The translations under genes were made by a program, and so were the position numbers. The notes under the pieces were generated by a model. That model searched no databases. It was not told the origin of the DNA and saw nothing but the letters and a program-made list of their open reading frames with translations. A DNA stretch of 64,000 nucleotides from Sorex araneus. Taxonomy: Eukaryota; Chordata; Mammalia; Eulipotyphla; Soricidae. Each line of letters opens with the position of its first letter. The stretch's first letter is position 1. Where the stretch lies: NCBI RefSeq assembly GCF_027595985.1, contig NC_073305.1, positions 122,263,739-122,327,738 of the forward strand, read 5' to 3'. Positions 46,860 to 58,166 of this stretch are shown here, one piece after another.

Positions 46860-47106
46860 GGACTAGAGTGATAGCACAGTGGGTATGGTGTTTGCCTTGC
46901 ACGAGGCCGACCTGGGTTCAATTCCTCTGTCCCTTTTGGAGAGCCCGGCAAGCTACCAAGAGTATCCCACCCGCATGGCAGAGCCTGGCAAGCTTCTGTG
47001 GTGTATTCCATATGCCAAAAACAGTAACAACAATTTTCACAATGGAGACGTTACTGGTGCCCACCCGAGCAAATCGATGAACAAAGGGATAACAGTGCTA
47101 CAATGC
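46860..47106 (+). mobile_element. SINE family B, full length
   Basis: The best + copy of family B here (247 bp). tRNA-like head, then body 'ggagagcccggcaagctacc', 'ggcagagcctggcaagc', 'tatgccaaaaacagtaac', 'gagacgttactggtgccc', and the end 'aacagtgctacaatgc' with no poly-A. Flanked by a perfect 15-bp TATTTATTAACTTCT (46845-46859 and 47107-47121). Confidence 0.92.
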
Positions 47107-47121
47107 TATTTATTAACTTCT

Positions 47122-47554
47122 ATTTCTGTTTTAGGAATGTATAATTAAAAGATTACTATTTTGTTATGGATTTGTTACCTTTCATTTAATAAAAGCATAA
47201 ATGAAATTGTATCTTAAATATAAAATCTGAAATATAATTTACTCAATTTCTGAATAAAAGTTAACTTTATTGCTCATCTGACACTCATATTCTCTGTTGA
47301 GATATGCAGCATTTATAAAATAGTTCACTTTAACTGTACACACTTTGTAAATATGTAAATATTAGTATGTACACACATTGTGTGCATATGTGTCTGTTTT
47401 GTTTAATTTGGGAGAGGTTTCATTATTGGTCATATATTAGCTCTGACATGCTTTAGAAATTGAACTTTACCTACACATTAACAACTCACCCAGAGAAACT
47501 AATAAATTCACATCCCTGTACTTTTTCAAATGGTCAGTATTTAGCTTGAACATT
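47122..47554. other. Intergenic, unassigned
   Basis: Contains two AATAAA signals that might end MANEA transcripts; otherwise nothing. Confidence 0.35.
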
Positions 47555-47655
47555 ATGACTGGGATCAGAGAGATAGTAAGTGGGTTAGACACATGTGAAT
47601 CATATGTCTGATGTAGGATTGATCCCAGGAACTTCATAAAAACAACCAAAAACAC
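47555..47655 (+). repeat. Old SINE head
   Basis: 'gggatcagagagatagtaag ... ggattgatcccaggaac'. Confidence 0.5.
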
Positions 47656-48470
47656 CTAATAAACATTATGACTACTTCTAAACTCTACTGCAGCAATTTT
47701 TAAAAGTCTTTATCTGAATTTTCTATAAATGTCATTCTAATACCCCTTAATATAGAAATAATACTATATTACTAAAATAATTTATTTTTATAAGTATGTA
47801 CATTCAAAAAATTAAAATGACATAGTCATACTTAAGTTTTTTACCAAATACATTTCTTTTTAAAAAAACAAGATCTATTCACATTTTTAAATATCAAATA
47901 TACATTAAAAGTCAATATTCCTTATTGCTCCTACTTGCAATTAATGTTTTCTCCAACTTTATTTTCCTGTTGTTGGATGAAAAGGAGATAGTTTGTTGAA
48001 CTGAAGAAATATTCACCTGAAACTGTGCATATATAATATCAGAAAGAGGTTTCTTTCATGAATATTCGTTTCCTCAAGATGCTTTCAGGAAGACTGTAAA
48101 TATGCTTTTATATTAATAGTTGAAACCATATGTTCTATACATGATTTAATTTTCTCTTCATTAGTTAAAATACAGAAAATTAAATTATTGTTTTGTTTTA
48201 TGTTTTTCTAAAAGTCAATTTTAAGGAAGCACTGTATCAAAAATGATTTTAAAACCCCATAGCTTATAGAAGAATAAGGCTATTGTAATGATTTACATAT
48301 TAATAGAAGCAATTCTTGAAGTGTCTAGTAAACAGTCGTTATGTCAACCATTACTCTAACAGTATTTTTGAAGTAGTAATAGTTTCTGAGATAGTGACAA
48401 AGTTCCTGTGCATTTTCTATTAAATATTTTACTAATCAATACTGCTTTTATTATTTTCTTTTATTTTTTG
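47656..48470. other. Intergenic, unassigned
   Basis: AT-rich; no feature recognised. Confidence 0.4.
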
Positions 48471-48632
48471 CATTTTGGGTCACACTCAGAAGTGCTCAGG
48501 GGTAACTCCTGGCTCTGCACTCAAGAATTACTCCTGGCAGTGCTCAGGAGACCATATGGGATGCCGGGGATTGAACCCAGGTAGGCCATGTGCAAGGCAA
48601 GTACCCTATCCGCGGTACTATCACTCTGGCCC
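48471..48632 (-). repeat. SINE family A, minus strand
   Basis: 'ttgggtcacactcagaagtg' to 'actatcactctggcccc'; good conservation. The overlapping open frame is SINE-derived. Confidence 0.85.
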
Positions 48633-50162
48633 CAACACTACTTTTAAAACAGAACATACACTAGAAAAAAAAATTTTAAGTAAATATTTACATGTTTTCC
48701 AGACAGGAAAGTCTTGTGTTGAAAATCAGCCTCATTTATTCATCATAATTCTTCATAAGTCAATCAATATTAATGTTTTTTTTCTATTTATGGTAACATC
48801 CCTCAAAGAGCATTCAAAATACTCAGTGACTTAAGTACAGGAGTGGGATGCATAAGCAATTATCTCAGGAATGCCACACACACGGAAAGCTCTACAAATC
48901 TTGATGAGTTTAGAAATGAAAGATGAATTTATTATTGTATCTTTTATTATTTTTGAAGTTATTCCTTTCTCTTCAGCCCAGATACCACACTCAGTGAGCC
49001 ATGTTCATATATAATCAATCACATAATAAATACAAGCAGGACCAATAATATACATAAAAAGAATATGACATAAGTACTGTGTTATTTAATATATATTTAT
49101 ATAATTAAAATATACAGATATGAAGAAATTCTGGAGATGTAATTGAGATCCCTGGTGGGTTCACTGTAACTTAATTTGAATAGATAACCTAGTTGGAGTG
49201 ACCTACCAAGTGACACTTTATAAGAGATCTAAACATGAGGAAAAATATTAGAGAAAACTGTGCAGGCTTGAAGAAGCAAGTAACCATGGGACTATACCTT
49301 CAATGAAGTGAATTCTCCCAACAACTGTGTGACTTTGGATGAGGACCCTGAAATCTGTGGTTCCCAGTGCAGGTTGTCACCTTATTTACAAACGTTTGAG
49401 ACTCAGAACAGAGGATTTAGTTAAGCCATATCTGGTATGCTGTTTCAGGAAAATGAGGTAATTAATTGCATATTGCTTTAAGCTGATTTGTGATTTATTT
49501 TAGACAGCACTAAAATTCCAAAAGAAAATGTAAGTGGACAACCAGCACATATACATATTATGCTTATAAGTTCTTTTGGACAGTCCTTTACATATGATGA
49601 ACTTGTTTTCATATAAGGTCGATCTCTGTGGGTTTCTGTATCTTTTTTCCTTTTGTCTGTTAAAAGGGCATATGACTCTGACAATCATCCTCTCTTACAG
49701 ATTATTAAAGTTTTGCTTTTCAGTTGAGTCATTTCCCAACAGAAAACAGGTTCAATTTTCTTTGTACTTAAAAAAAAAAACCCACCATGCTTCCTCTAAG
49801 GTGTTCTTTAATATAAGCTGTCCAATTGTGGGGAAAAGCAAAACACCAGAAACACCCAGGTTGAGGGACCTACTGCAGAATCCCCAAAACAGCCAATGCC
49901 ATTGAGATAGGGAAGACTGCAAAACCATTATAAACCAGGGGACAAAATGAGGCTTGACAACTCTACAAATGGTACCTGGTACTGATCCTGGAACTGTAAA
50001 AAGACATTAAGGAAATAGATACTTGAAATTGAATAAAGTCTCAAGCAAAAGATACTTGTTCCTTAATTTTGACAAATGCCATGATATAGTTCCGTAGCTC
50101 CTCCTATTGAGGCCTTCTTTGGGTAAGGGGTTAGGGAAGGATAGTTCTCCCAAGAGGTACTT
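48633..50162. other. Intergenic, unassigned
   Basis: No recognised repeat or gene; short poly-A at 49769-49780. Confidence 0.4.
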
Positions 50163-50178
50163 AAAGAACCTCTCCCAG

Positions 50179-50866
50179 GTACAAGCTTGCAGTGATGCAA
50201 TTTCTGAAAGAAATTTCTCTGGACTTAGTTACTAAAATATTAAAATACAGAAATCCAAAACCGTGCAGCCACTATTGCGGCTGCTCAACCTCATATCTCT
50301 TCATTCTCAGCAATGGAAAACAAATTATCAAATGCTTCCTTTTCAGGAGGTCCAACTTTGGGGGGAGAAACTTCAAACAGTAATAGTGAGTTTTTGTTGA
50401 AATATTGAATGTAATCAAAGTAAAGTGAAAGTAAAGTGAAATTTATTAGTTACACAGGCGGGGTGGGGGTGGTGGGTGGAGGTATACTGTGATTCTTGTT
50501 GGTGGAATATGTGTACTGGTGAAGGGATGGGTGTTCGAGCATTGTATAACTGAGACTTAAACCTGAAAGCTTTGTAACTTTCCACATGGTAATTCAATAA
50601 AAAAAATAAATTAAAAAATAAAACTAAAAAAAAAACAAAAAATAAAATAGAATAGAAAATTTAGAACACATTGGACTTTGTAAAATAAGAACTAATTTGT
50701 GCAACTTGTCTAGTTTTATAAAAATATGAATACATGTGATTAAGCAAGTGAAAAATATATTAATATTTTTATTAAGAGTACCATCAAGCAAAGTTTGATT
50801 TGAAAGACACCAGAATAGCTCAAATGTAATTGAATGGAAGAATATATGTACTTGAATAAAAAAAAA
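50179..50866 (+). mobile_element. Element D, copy 2, with probable 3' transduction
   Basis: Flanked by 16-bp repeats AAAGAACCTCTCC(C/T)AG at 50163-50178 and 50867-50882, differing at one base. 50179-50600 is a 5'-truncated D element, recognisable by 'ctctggacttagttactaaa', 'aatagtgagttt', 'gaagggatgggtgttcgagc' and 'gtaattcaataaaa'. After an A-rich stretch (about 50597-50655) come about 200 bases unrelated to D. These end in AATAAA plus a second poly-A run at 50855-50869. One insertion with read-through of the first poly-A signal explains the structure. Confidence 0.7.
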
Positions 50867-50984
50867 AAAGAACCTCTCCTAGTGATTCTCTGCTAAGTAG
50901 ACCATTAGTTCAGTACGAAGGTTAGGAGATGCATCGCTGCTTAGGTCCTGAGGTCCTGCTGGGAATTACCTGAATCAACTATCT

Positions 50985-51108
50985 ACAGTACTTTTGGGGT
51001 TGGGGGGGAGTCTCAAGGTCATAACCAGTGATGCTCAGGGAGCCACATGGTGCTAGGGGTGAAATCACATGTGGGCAAGTGCCTAACCCCTATACTGTCA
51101 CGTCTCCA
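50985..51108 (-). repeat. Old SINE, minus strand
   Basis: 'ggtcataaccagtgatgctc ... cacatggtgctaggggtg'. Confidence 0.55.
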
Positions 51109-51111
51109 TTT

Positions 51112-51279
51112 TTTAACTTGTTACTGTTTTTGGCATATCGAATACGCCACAGGTAGCTTGCCAGGCTCTGCCGTTTGGGTGAGATACTCTCGGTAGCTTG
51201 CCAGGCTCTCCGAGAGGGGTAGAGGAATCTAACCCGGGTCGGCCTCGTACAAGGCAAATGCTCTATAGCTATAGCCCTT
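51112..51279 (-). repeat. SINE family B, minus strand, lacking 3' tail
   Basis: Reverse B element from 'cttgttactgtttttggcat' to the head 'ctatagctatagccc'; the last 60 or so bases of family B are absent. Confidence 0.8.
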
Positions 51280-52571
51280 AATTGAATTTAACAAACCCTT
51301 ATATTGTTCTCATTAGATGAGAAAATTAATTGAATAAAAACATTCCATGTCTCAGTTCACAATTTAGCACCAAAACGAAGATTTTGTTGCTTCTACTTTC
51401 ATAGTGTTCCTTAACTTTTTCATCAACATAGTCGATCCTTTATATTTGTGGAACCGGATGATTTCTGTGATTCTGGTGAAATTATTCTCTGAAACTTTCA
51501 CCAGCTGTTCTCTAATAGACATGGAGCACTCAATTTTAGTCCTACATGGAAAGTGTCTAAGAAAAATGAAAGAGGGATGGTAGGGGAGGGGAGAGAAAAT
51601 ACATGTAAGAGAGACTCTTGCCTAAGTGAAAGGTATAAGTGTATTTTTTTGAAGTGTATTTACCTGAATCTACTTTAACTTTTGGATCTCTTCCATTAGC
51701 TGTAAACCTCTGCTGTTATTAGTTCACTTTTGTTAGACTTAGGCACATAATTGGAGCCCCAGTTAACACTATTCTGGATAATATTATGTCCTATGAGGTG
51801 GACTAGGACACTAGGAAAAGAATCAGTCTTCTCTGAAGGGCCTAGCGAATATTCACTTACTTGCTGACAGAAAAAGTTAACTTGCCCATGTTTATTATGC
51901 TGTTAAACTCTTCTTCTGATTTCCATGTGTTTTATCTACAGGTGAAAAGGGGCTTTGTGATACTTAATTTTTGAAACGTTCTTCTTGCATTCTAAGAACT
52001 CATGTTAATGCATGAGAATATCATCGTGGATTGAATTTCATGTGAAAGGGTAAACTGGAGATCTGAACTCACTTAATTTTGCTGTAATTTTGGTAAATAA
52101 TACACTAAAGATAAAGGGTGCTTTAAGACAAAACTGACAAGAGAAATATGATTACTAATGAGTGATCTACTCTGTGGGTTGTGGCGTCTAAACGATCTAC
52201 CTTGGGGGGCTATTGTGAAGGAAGAATTATATCTGTATGTAAAATTGTGCACAATTTTTTGTGGGAGTCATATTACCCCTCATGTTGCTTAAAAAATGAA
52301 GTTAGATAATCCTAATGATAACTGCTTGCATCATTAGTACGGTTCTTTTCATGAGTACAACTTCAGAAGCAAGGGAAATGTTTGAGAACTTACGGTGTGA
52401 TGACACTGTAAAAAGGCTTATTCATGAGTAGGAGAAGGACAGTTATGCAAATAATATGTTCCTTTATATGAGGAAATAGTGAAAGGTATTCAAGGACACT
52501 TTACTAGCTCTATAACAGCAGACAGATTGATATAGCTTCAGATTTATTTTATTTACTCCCAGAATGGTGGG
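51280..52571. other. Intergenic, unassigned
   Basis: No feature recognised. Confidence 0.4.
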
Positions 52572-52815
52572 ATCGCTAGAGCAATAGCACAGCCGTAGGG
52601 CGTTTGCCTTGTACATGGCTGACACAGGTTTGATTCCTCCACCCCTCTTGAGAGCCTAGCAAGCTACGAGAGTATCTTGAACGCATGGCAGAGCCTGGCA
52701 AGCTACCCGTAGTGTATTCAGTATGCCAAAAACAATAACAACAAGTCTCACGATGGGGACGTTACTGGTGCCCACTCAAACAAATAGATGAGCAACGGGA
52801 TGATATACAGTGACT
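52572..52815 (+). mobile_element. SINE family B, full length
   Basis: Head 'agagcaatagcacagccgta' through 'gagcaacgggatgatatacagtgac'; no poly-A. Target duplications were not found. Confidence 0.85.
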
Positions 52816-53424
52816 CACAAAACTTCCTAACACAACACATAAACTTGACAGATTTTTCTATATGTACATATTTTTCTCATAAATATTCTTATTAAACTAT
52901 TTGATGTAAAGTCTGACTTTTCTCAGATGTGATTATTGTGTCATGTAGATTTATCTGTTTTGTCTCTATATATTTAAATAGAAACTCCACAATCTACTTG
53001 AGGTTACTTTCACTAGTTGACAACTATTCTTTTGTTGTTGAGCATTATGGTATTATCTATTATTAGATAGCTGAGAAAATATTGATTTTATTTAAAAATG
53101 CCCTGAATCATAATCATCTTATAAATTTTAACTTGTAGGAATTATTACAAGAAGTCATAAACTGAAGTATTTCTTTTTTATTGTGCACAGATTTCCAAGA
53201 ACTCAAAGAGAAATGTGTTTTTATTCACTATTTAGAGTTATCATGCCTTTTTAGTGGTAATTATTGTACTCTAAGCAATAAAATATCTTCAACTATGAAT
53301 TGAGAAAACCTAGTTTAACTAGTTTTAATTGAGACAGTAATTTATTGTTGGCACTTTCATTAAAAATTAATACCTTCTAGTAAATATCCTTAAATAATCT
53401 TCATCCTTGAAAAATTTAAACTTC
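52816..53424. other. Intergenic, unassigned
   Basis: AT-rich; nothing recognised. Confidence 0.4.
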
Positions 53425-53601
53425 TTGGAGCTGGAGTAATAGCAGTAGGTAGGGCATTTGCCTTGCATGCTCTTGACCTGGTTCCAATCCCTGGAATCCC
53501 ATATGGTCTCCTGAGCACTGCCAGGAGTAATTCCTGAGTGAAGAGCCAGGAATAATCCCTGAAAGCACTGCTGGGTATAACCCAAAAAGAAAAAAAAAAA
53601 G
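53425..53601 (+). mobile_element. SINE family A
   Basis: Head to 'gggtataacccaaaaag' plus poly-A; moderately diverged. Confidence 0.85.
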
Positions 53602-53870
53602 ATACCAGATTCCTTTTTCTTTCTCTCATTTCCTCCTGACTTTTTTAATATTCTGCTTCTTTTCAGGTCATTTAGGTTGTTTTCATATCGATGGTACTTA
53701 GTACTACAGTGAACACAGGTGTGCATGCTATCTTTTTCAAGTATCTTCGTGTGTTTGGGTAGATGCCAAGAAATGGAATCATTGTGTCACATGGAAACTG
53801 TTCTTTTGGGGGGAAATCTCCATATTGTTCTCCATAGAAGTTAAGCCAGAGAATATTTCTGTAAGTTGTG
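53602..53870 (-). repeat. L1 fragment, antisense
   Basis: 'tcatttaggttgttttcat', 'gatgccaagaaatggaatc', 'tccatattgttctccatag'. Confidence 0.65.
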
Positions 53871-53921
53871 AAAAAAAAAAGTTCTTTCTCTTTTTACCTT
53901 TCTCCCTTCCTCCCACCCCCC

Positions 53922-54092
53922 CTTTGGGGGAAACCACACCAGGCAGTGCTTTAGACTTATTTCTGGCTCTGTGTCCAGGGATAACTCCCAGAATTGCATA
54001 GGGGACTATATGTAGTACAAGGAATCAAACTTGGATTGCTACATGCAGGACAAGTCTGTACCTACTGTAGTATTGTAGTATCTTTCCAACCC
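53922..54092 (-). repeat. Old SINE, minus strand
   Basis: 'aaaccacaccaggcagtgc' to 'gtatctttccaaccc'. Confidence 0.6.
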
Positions 54093-54140
54093 TACTCGCT
54101 CAGTGCATTTATGTGAAACACACAGGCATGCGCAAACACA

Positions 54141-54166
54141 TGCACGCACACACACACACACACAGC
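54141..54166 (+). repeat. (CA)n microsatellite
   Basis: A short run of about ten CA units with neighbouring 'cacg' variants. Confidence 0.8.
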
Positions 54167-54235
54167 ATACTCTTGATAATTGCAAGCATATTTATCATTT
54201 ACTCTGTGTCCTTTATGGATTGTAAATTCTAAAAT

Positions 54236-54330
54236 CAGTTCTATAATGTAGGTATTGCATTATTATGATGTAGGTATTAGCCCTATTTTACAGATAAGGA
54301 ATGGACTTAGTAAGTAACTTGTTTTAGTCC
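54236..54330 (+). repeat. MIR element
   Basis: 'gatgtaggtattagccctat', 'tttacagataaggaatgg', 'taagtaacttg' follow the MIR core order. Confidence 0.65.
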
Positions 54331-55773
54331 ATCTCACCACTAAACTGAACAGCTACAAACACTCTCATAGTTCCCGAATCAAATCCATAAAATCCTTGAG
54401 AGACGCTAGCATATATTTCAGATATAGCATCTCTTCTTCACCAGCTTTATAGAAAAACTGCAACATTGTTAGCCTCTAAGTAGACAGGGATTAATACTTG
54501 CCTTTAAATAAACATATCTTATAGGTTTAAAAGAACCAAAACTCTTGTTAGAAAGACTGAACCAGTTATACTGCTTATTCACCTGGAATTTTTTTTCTTC
54601 AGGTAAGATGTTCATAATTATCTAATAAAATGAAACTTTCCTCTTTTGATTCTTTTATTAAAAACTGTAGGTTGAAAGTGTCCTCCAGGCATAAAATCTA
54701 GATTGATTTTAGTTTCTTCTTAGCTAAAATTCTTGAGTGTGAGCCGTTGTTTGAAATGTTGTACATGCTGTTTCACAATCGTGAAAGCTAGTTTTCAGGA
54801 CCTAGGCTACTCTAGAGAGAAAGTCTTGTCTTGAAAGCATTTCTAGCTAAAAAGCTTCAGCAAACTCTGCCAACAGTTCAGAATTAGGAACAACCCTGTT
54901 CTTTCTTAAATAGTTTTACTCCCAATTCATTTAACTTCCTCTTTGCCGAATAGTTTGGGTTACCCTAAACCCTACTGCATCTCAGAATCATCTCCAATCA
55001 AATTTGCCTTGTTGCCTCTCCTAATTAATCTTGTTCTGTGCACCTAATCAAGGGACAGATCCAGAGACTGTGATGCACTTAAGTAGAATTTTCCATTTGG
55101 ATTGACAGCCTAAATCAGGTCCAGGTGGGTGGTAATTTAAGCTGAAATCAACATTGACTTAGTCTAAACTTTTGGCATTGATTTGTAGGAAAACTATTTG
55201 TACTATTTTTCAGGGAAGTAAAATTTAAATAAAACAACAACAATAATAATATACATAAAATTGTCATGTAAGAATAATATTGCTTTATAATCCCTTTGCT
55301 GGGATGTTTCAAATGTTCCCTTTTTGGGAGGACGGAGAGAAGAGTAGAGTGGAGGAGTGACATAGATTTTGGTACAATATATTACAGGATATTGGAATTC
55401 AAATTCCCCTTTCAAAGGACTTCATGGCATCCTTTGGCTCATTGAAAAGCTTCTGCTGGTGCTCTTGTTTTCTCCTATATCATGAAAGCATTGGAAGAGA
55501 ACTCCCAAATCCACAAAAATTTGTTTCATTCTGGTCCTTGTCCTTTGGCATGAGACGACAGGATTGTAAAATATCCTTAAAATTCATTACAAAGGAATAT
55601 ATTGAATCTAATCTATATGAATGTATTGAATCTACATGATTGATTTTATTTTAATTAGGATTTTACTTGGAACAATATAGACCCAAATGGACACCAGGGT
55701 CACTTATATCTCCTTTCTCTTCATTAGATCAATTTCAGTCTATGGAATAAAGTGATAGCTATAAGAATTTATT
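54331..55773. other. Intergenic, unassigned
   Basis: About 1.4 kb without a recognised feature. Confidence 0.4.
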
Positions 55774-55782
55774 CAACCAAAT

Positions 55783-55792
55783 CATCATCATT

Positions 55793-55826
<34 letters not shown>

Positions 55827-56338
55827 CTTGATCGTGGAATTTCTCAAGCGGTCTCAGCAACCTCTCCATTTGTCCTATCCCTGAGATTTTAGAAGCCTCT
55901 CTCCACTCGGCCTTCCCAACAGTGCCACATTGGAGGCTCTTTCAGTGTCAGGGGAATGAGACCCAGCTAGTTACTGGCTTTGGCATATGAATACACCATG
56001 GAAAGCTTGCAAGGCTCTCCCATGTGGGCCGGAAACTCTCAGTAGTTTGCCAGGGAGAAGTAAGCTATAAGATATCGCCTCTGGGAGCTTGCTTTAAGTC
56101 TCTGGATGTTGGCTGTTGATGGGATTACACCCACCTGGGTTCTGCTGCCGGTACCTTCATGCGTGAGGCTTGTCCCAATGTGTGGAGAGGGGCCTTGAGA
56201 ATGGCTGTGGCTAGGTTCCGGAGGTTTACAGCCCCCCGGGAGCTCTGCTCAGGGTGGGGAGGGAAGATGGAGCCCATCTCCTTCGAGAGGCCCCAGGAAA
56301 GACAGCCAGGCATGCGGGCAAGAGTTTGGTTTGACGGG
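55783..56338 (-). mobile_element. Long retroposon 'element C' sharing the SINE B 3' module
   Basis: A 556-bp insertion lies between perfect 9-bp CAACCAAAT copies (55774-55782 and 56339-56347). On the minus strand it starts with GC-rich sequence lacking any tRNA-like head. It contains the B-like module (gagagccttgcaagc; tatgccaaagccagtaac; roughly 55970-56060) and an extra segment of about 100 bases absent from B. It ends '...ccacgatcaagg' plus (GAT)n, seen as (ATC)n at 55783-55825 on the + strand. No coding frame is credible. Confidence 0.7.
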
Positions 56339-56347
56339 CAACCAAAT

Positions 56348-56569
56348 TATAATAATGTTTTGAAATGTGAATTGTTAAAAATTAAAACTATTAATATAGT
56401 GCTGGCATATCATTTACACTCTATTTGTTTCTCTGGTTAGTTGTTTTTGTTAGTAACATAAAAAACATATGATGAACATACAAAACCATATATATGCTTC
56501 TTATAATTCCAAAGAAAATGCATAACAATCTGCTTGAATTAAACTAAAATCTACCGTAACACTGTAGAA
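56348..56569. other. Intergenic, unassigned
   Basis: AT-rich; nothing recognised. Confidence 0.4.
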
Positions 56570-56735
56570 ATAGTACATGGGTAGGGTGCCAGCTTTAATG
56601 AGACTGATCTGGATTTGGTCCCTGGAATACTATACTGGCCCCCATATTCTGCCACTAAGAATTCTTAAACACAGAACTGGAGTAAGCCCTGAGCACATTG
56701 CCAGGTGTTTCCCAAACAAAATAAAACAAAAACCC
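56570..56735 (+). repeat. Old A-related SINE
   Basis: 'ggatttggtccctggaatac', 'agtaagccctgagcacattg'. Confidence 0.6.
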
Positions 56736-56789
56736 TAATACTTAATTGTAATTTGTGTGTGAAATGAAAATGTATTACTATTTCTTTCT

Positions 56790-57600
56790 TTTTTTTTTTT
56801 TTAAGAAAAGCAGTGCCTCAGAATCTTTTCTTTACTGGTGGGAAAGCTGCTTAATTCAACCTCTTTGGGAAACATTTTGGAGATATCTCCAAAAATTAAA
56901 AATAGGGGCTGGAGTGATAGCACAGCAGGCAAGGCGTTTGCCTTGCACGCGGCCGACCCAGGTTCGATACCCAGCATCCCATATGGTCCCCTGAGCACCG
57001 CCAGGAGTAATTCCTGAGTGCACGAGCCAGGAGTAACCCCTGTGCATCGCCGGCGGTGACCCAAAAAAGCAAAAAAAAAAAAAAATTAAAAATAGTTTCT
57101 CATGATCCTGAAATTGCACTCCTGGGTATCTGCACCAAAAACATTAATTTGCACACCTATGTTCACTGCAACATTATTTACAGTAACCAAGATTTGTAAA
57201 CAACCCAAGTGCTCAACAACAGATGAGTAGTATATGCACACAATGGAATACTACTCAGCTTTGAGAGCTCATGAGATCCTTTCGTCGGCTGCCTCTTGGA
57301 TGGATGTAGATAGAGTCTGCTAAGTGAGGTGAGTCAGAAAGGAAAACAATGAGCACCAAATAATCTCACTCATTTGTGAAATGTAGGGAAAAACGGCAAG
57401 AATTTGACATTCCCTGTGAAAACAATTATGAGATTAAATAAAACTGCGCTCCAAGGGTGCTGGGTGATGGAGGACTGAGAAGGAATATTGTGATAAAGGT
57501 GGAGGAATCCAGGCAGCCTGGTAGCAGACACTGGGAGTATGGTAGCACTGAAGGTATAAAACAATACTATGGGTTCTATTACAAAACATCACTTCTTAAA
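56790..57600 (+). repeat. L1 3' region, sense, split by SINE A
   Basis: ORF2-end/3'UTR sequence: 'cactcctgggtatctgcacc', 'aacaacccaagtgctcaac', 'aatggaatactactcagc', 'aatctcactcatttgtgaa'. The SINE in the next entry interrupts it. Confidence 0.8.
56906..57080 (+). mobile_element. SINE family A, young, with perfect target duplication
   Basis: Near-consensus copy inside L1. Flanked by AAAAATTAAAAATAG at 56891-56905 and 57081-57095, following the poly-A. The body has a small insertion ('cacgagcc'). Confidence 0.92.
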
Positions 57601-57977
57601 ATATCACCCTTTTATTTTTAATGTTGAGCTCTCCTGCCAAACCCTGAGCCTGTTCTCCTTTCTGTTCCTTTGTTTTTGTTTATTTGTTTGGGAGCCACAT
57701 CCAACAGTGCTTTTCCTGGCTTTGTCCTTAAAGGACTATATGTGATCAAACCAAGGTTGACTGCAACTTAGCCCTGTTTTTGATCTTCTAGTTTCAGAGA
57801 GCCTGTTTTATTTTTTATCAAACTCATTTTGACTGACATGATGTTACATATCTGTTTTCTAGAATTTGTTCTGTGTATTTAGACACTTCCCATAATTTAC
57901 TTACTGCTAACCCCTTAGAAGCTGAAATAATTTCTTGACAATTATTGGAATTATGTTTTCATAAAAGAAATAACAGT
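57601..57977. other. Intergenic with an old SINE scrap
   Basis: A diverged reverse SINE at about 57690-57780 ('gggagccacatccaacagtg'); otherwise nothing. Confidence 0.4.
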
Positions 57978-58156
57978 TTTGGGGCTGGAGCAATAGCACA
58001 ACGAGTAGGGCATTTGCCCTGCACGCGGCCGACTCGTGTTCGATTCCCAGCACCATATGGTTCCCTGAGCACCGCCCGGAGTAATTCCTGAGTGAAGAGC
58101 CAGGAGTAACCCCTGTGCATCACTGGGTGTGACTCCAAAAAAAGAGAAAAATAAAT
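57978..58156 (+). mobile_element. SINE family A with target duplication
   Basis: Head to 'actgggtgtgactcc' plus an A-rich tail. Flanked by AAATAACAGT (57968-57977 and 58157-58166). Confidence 0.88.
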
Positions 58157-58166
58157 AAATAACAGT

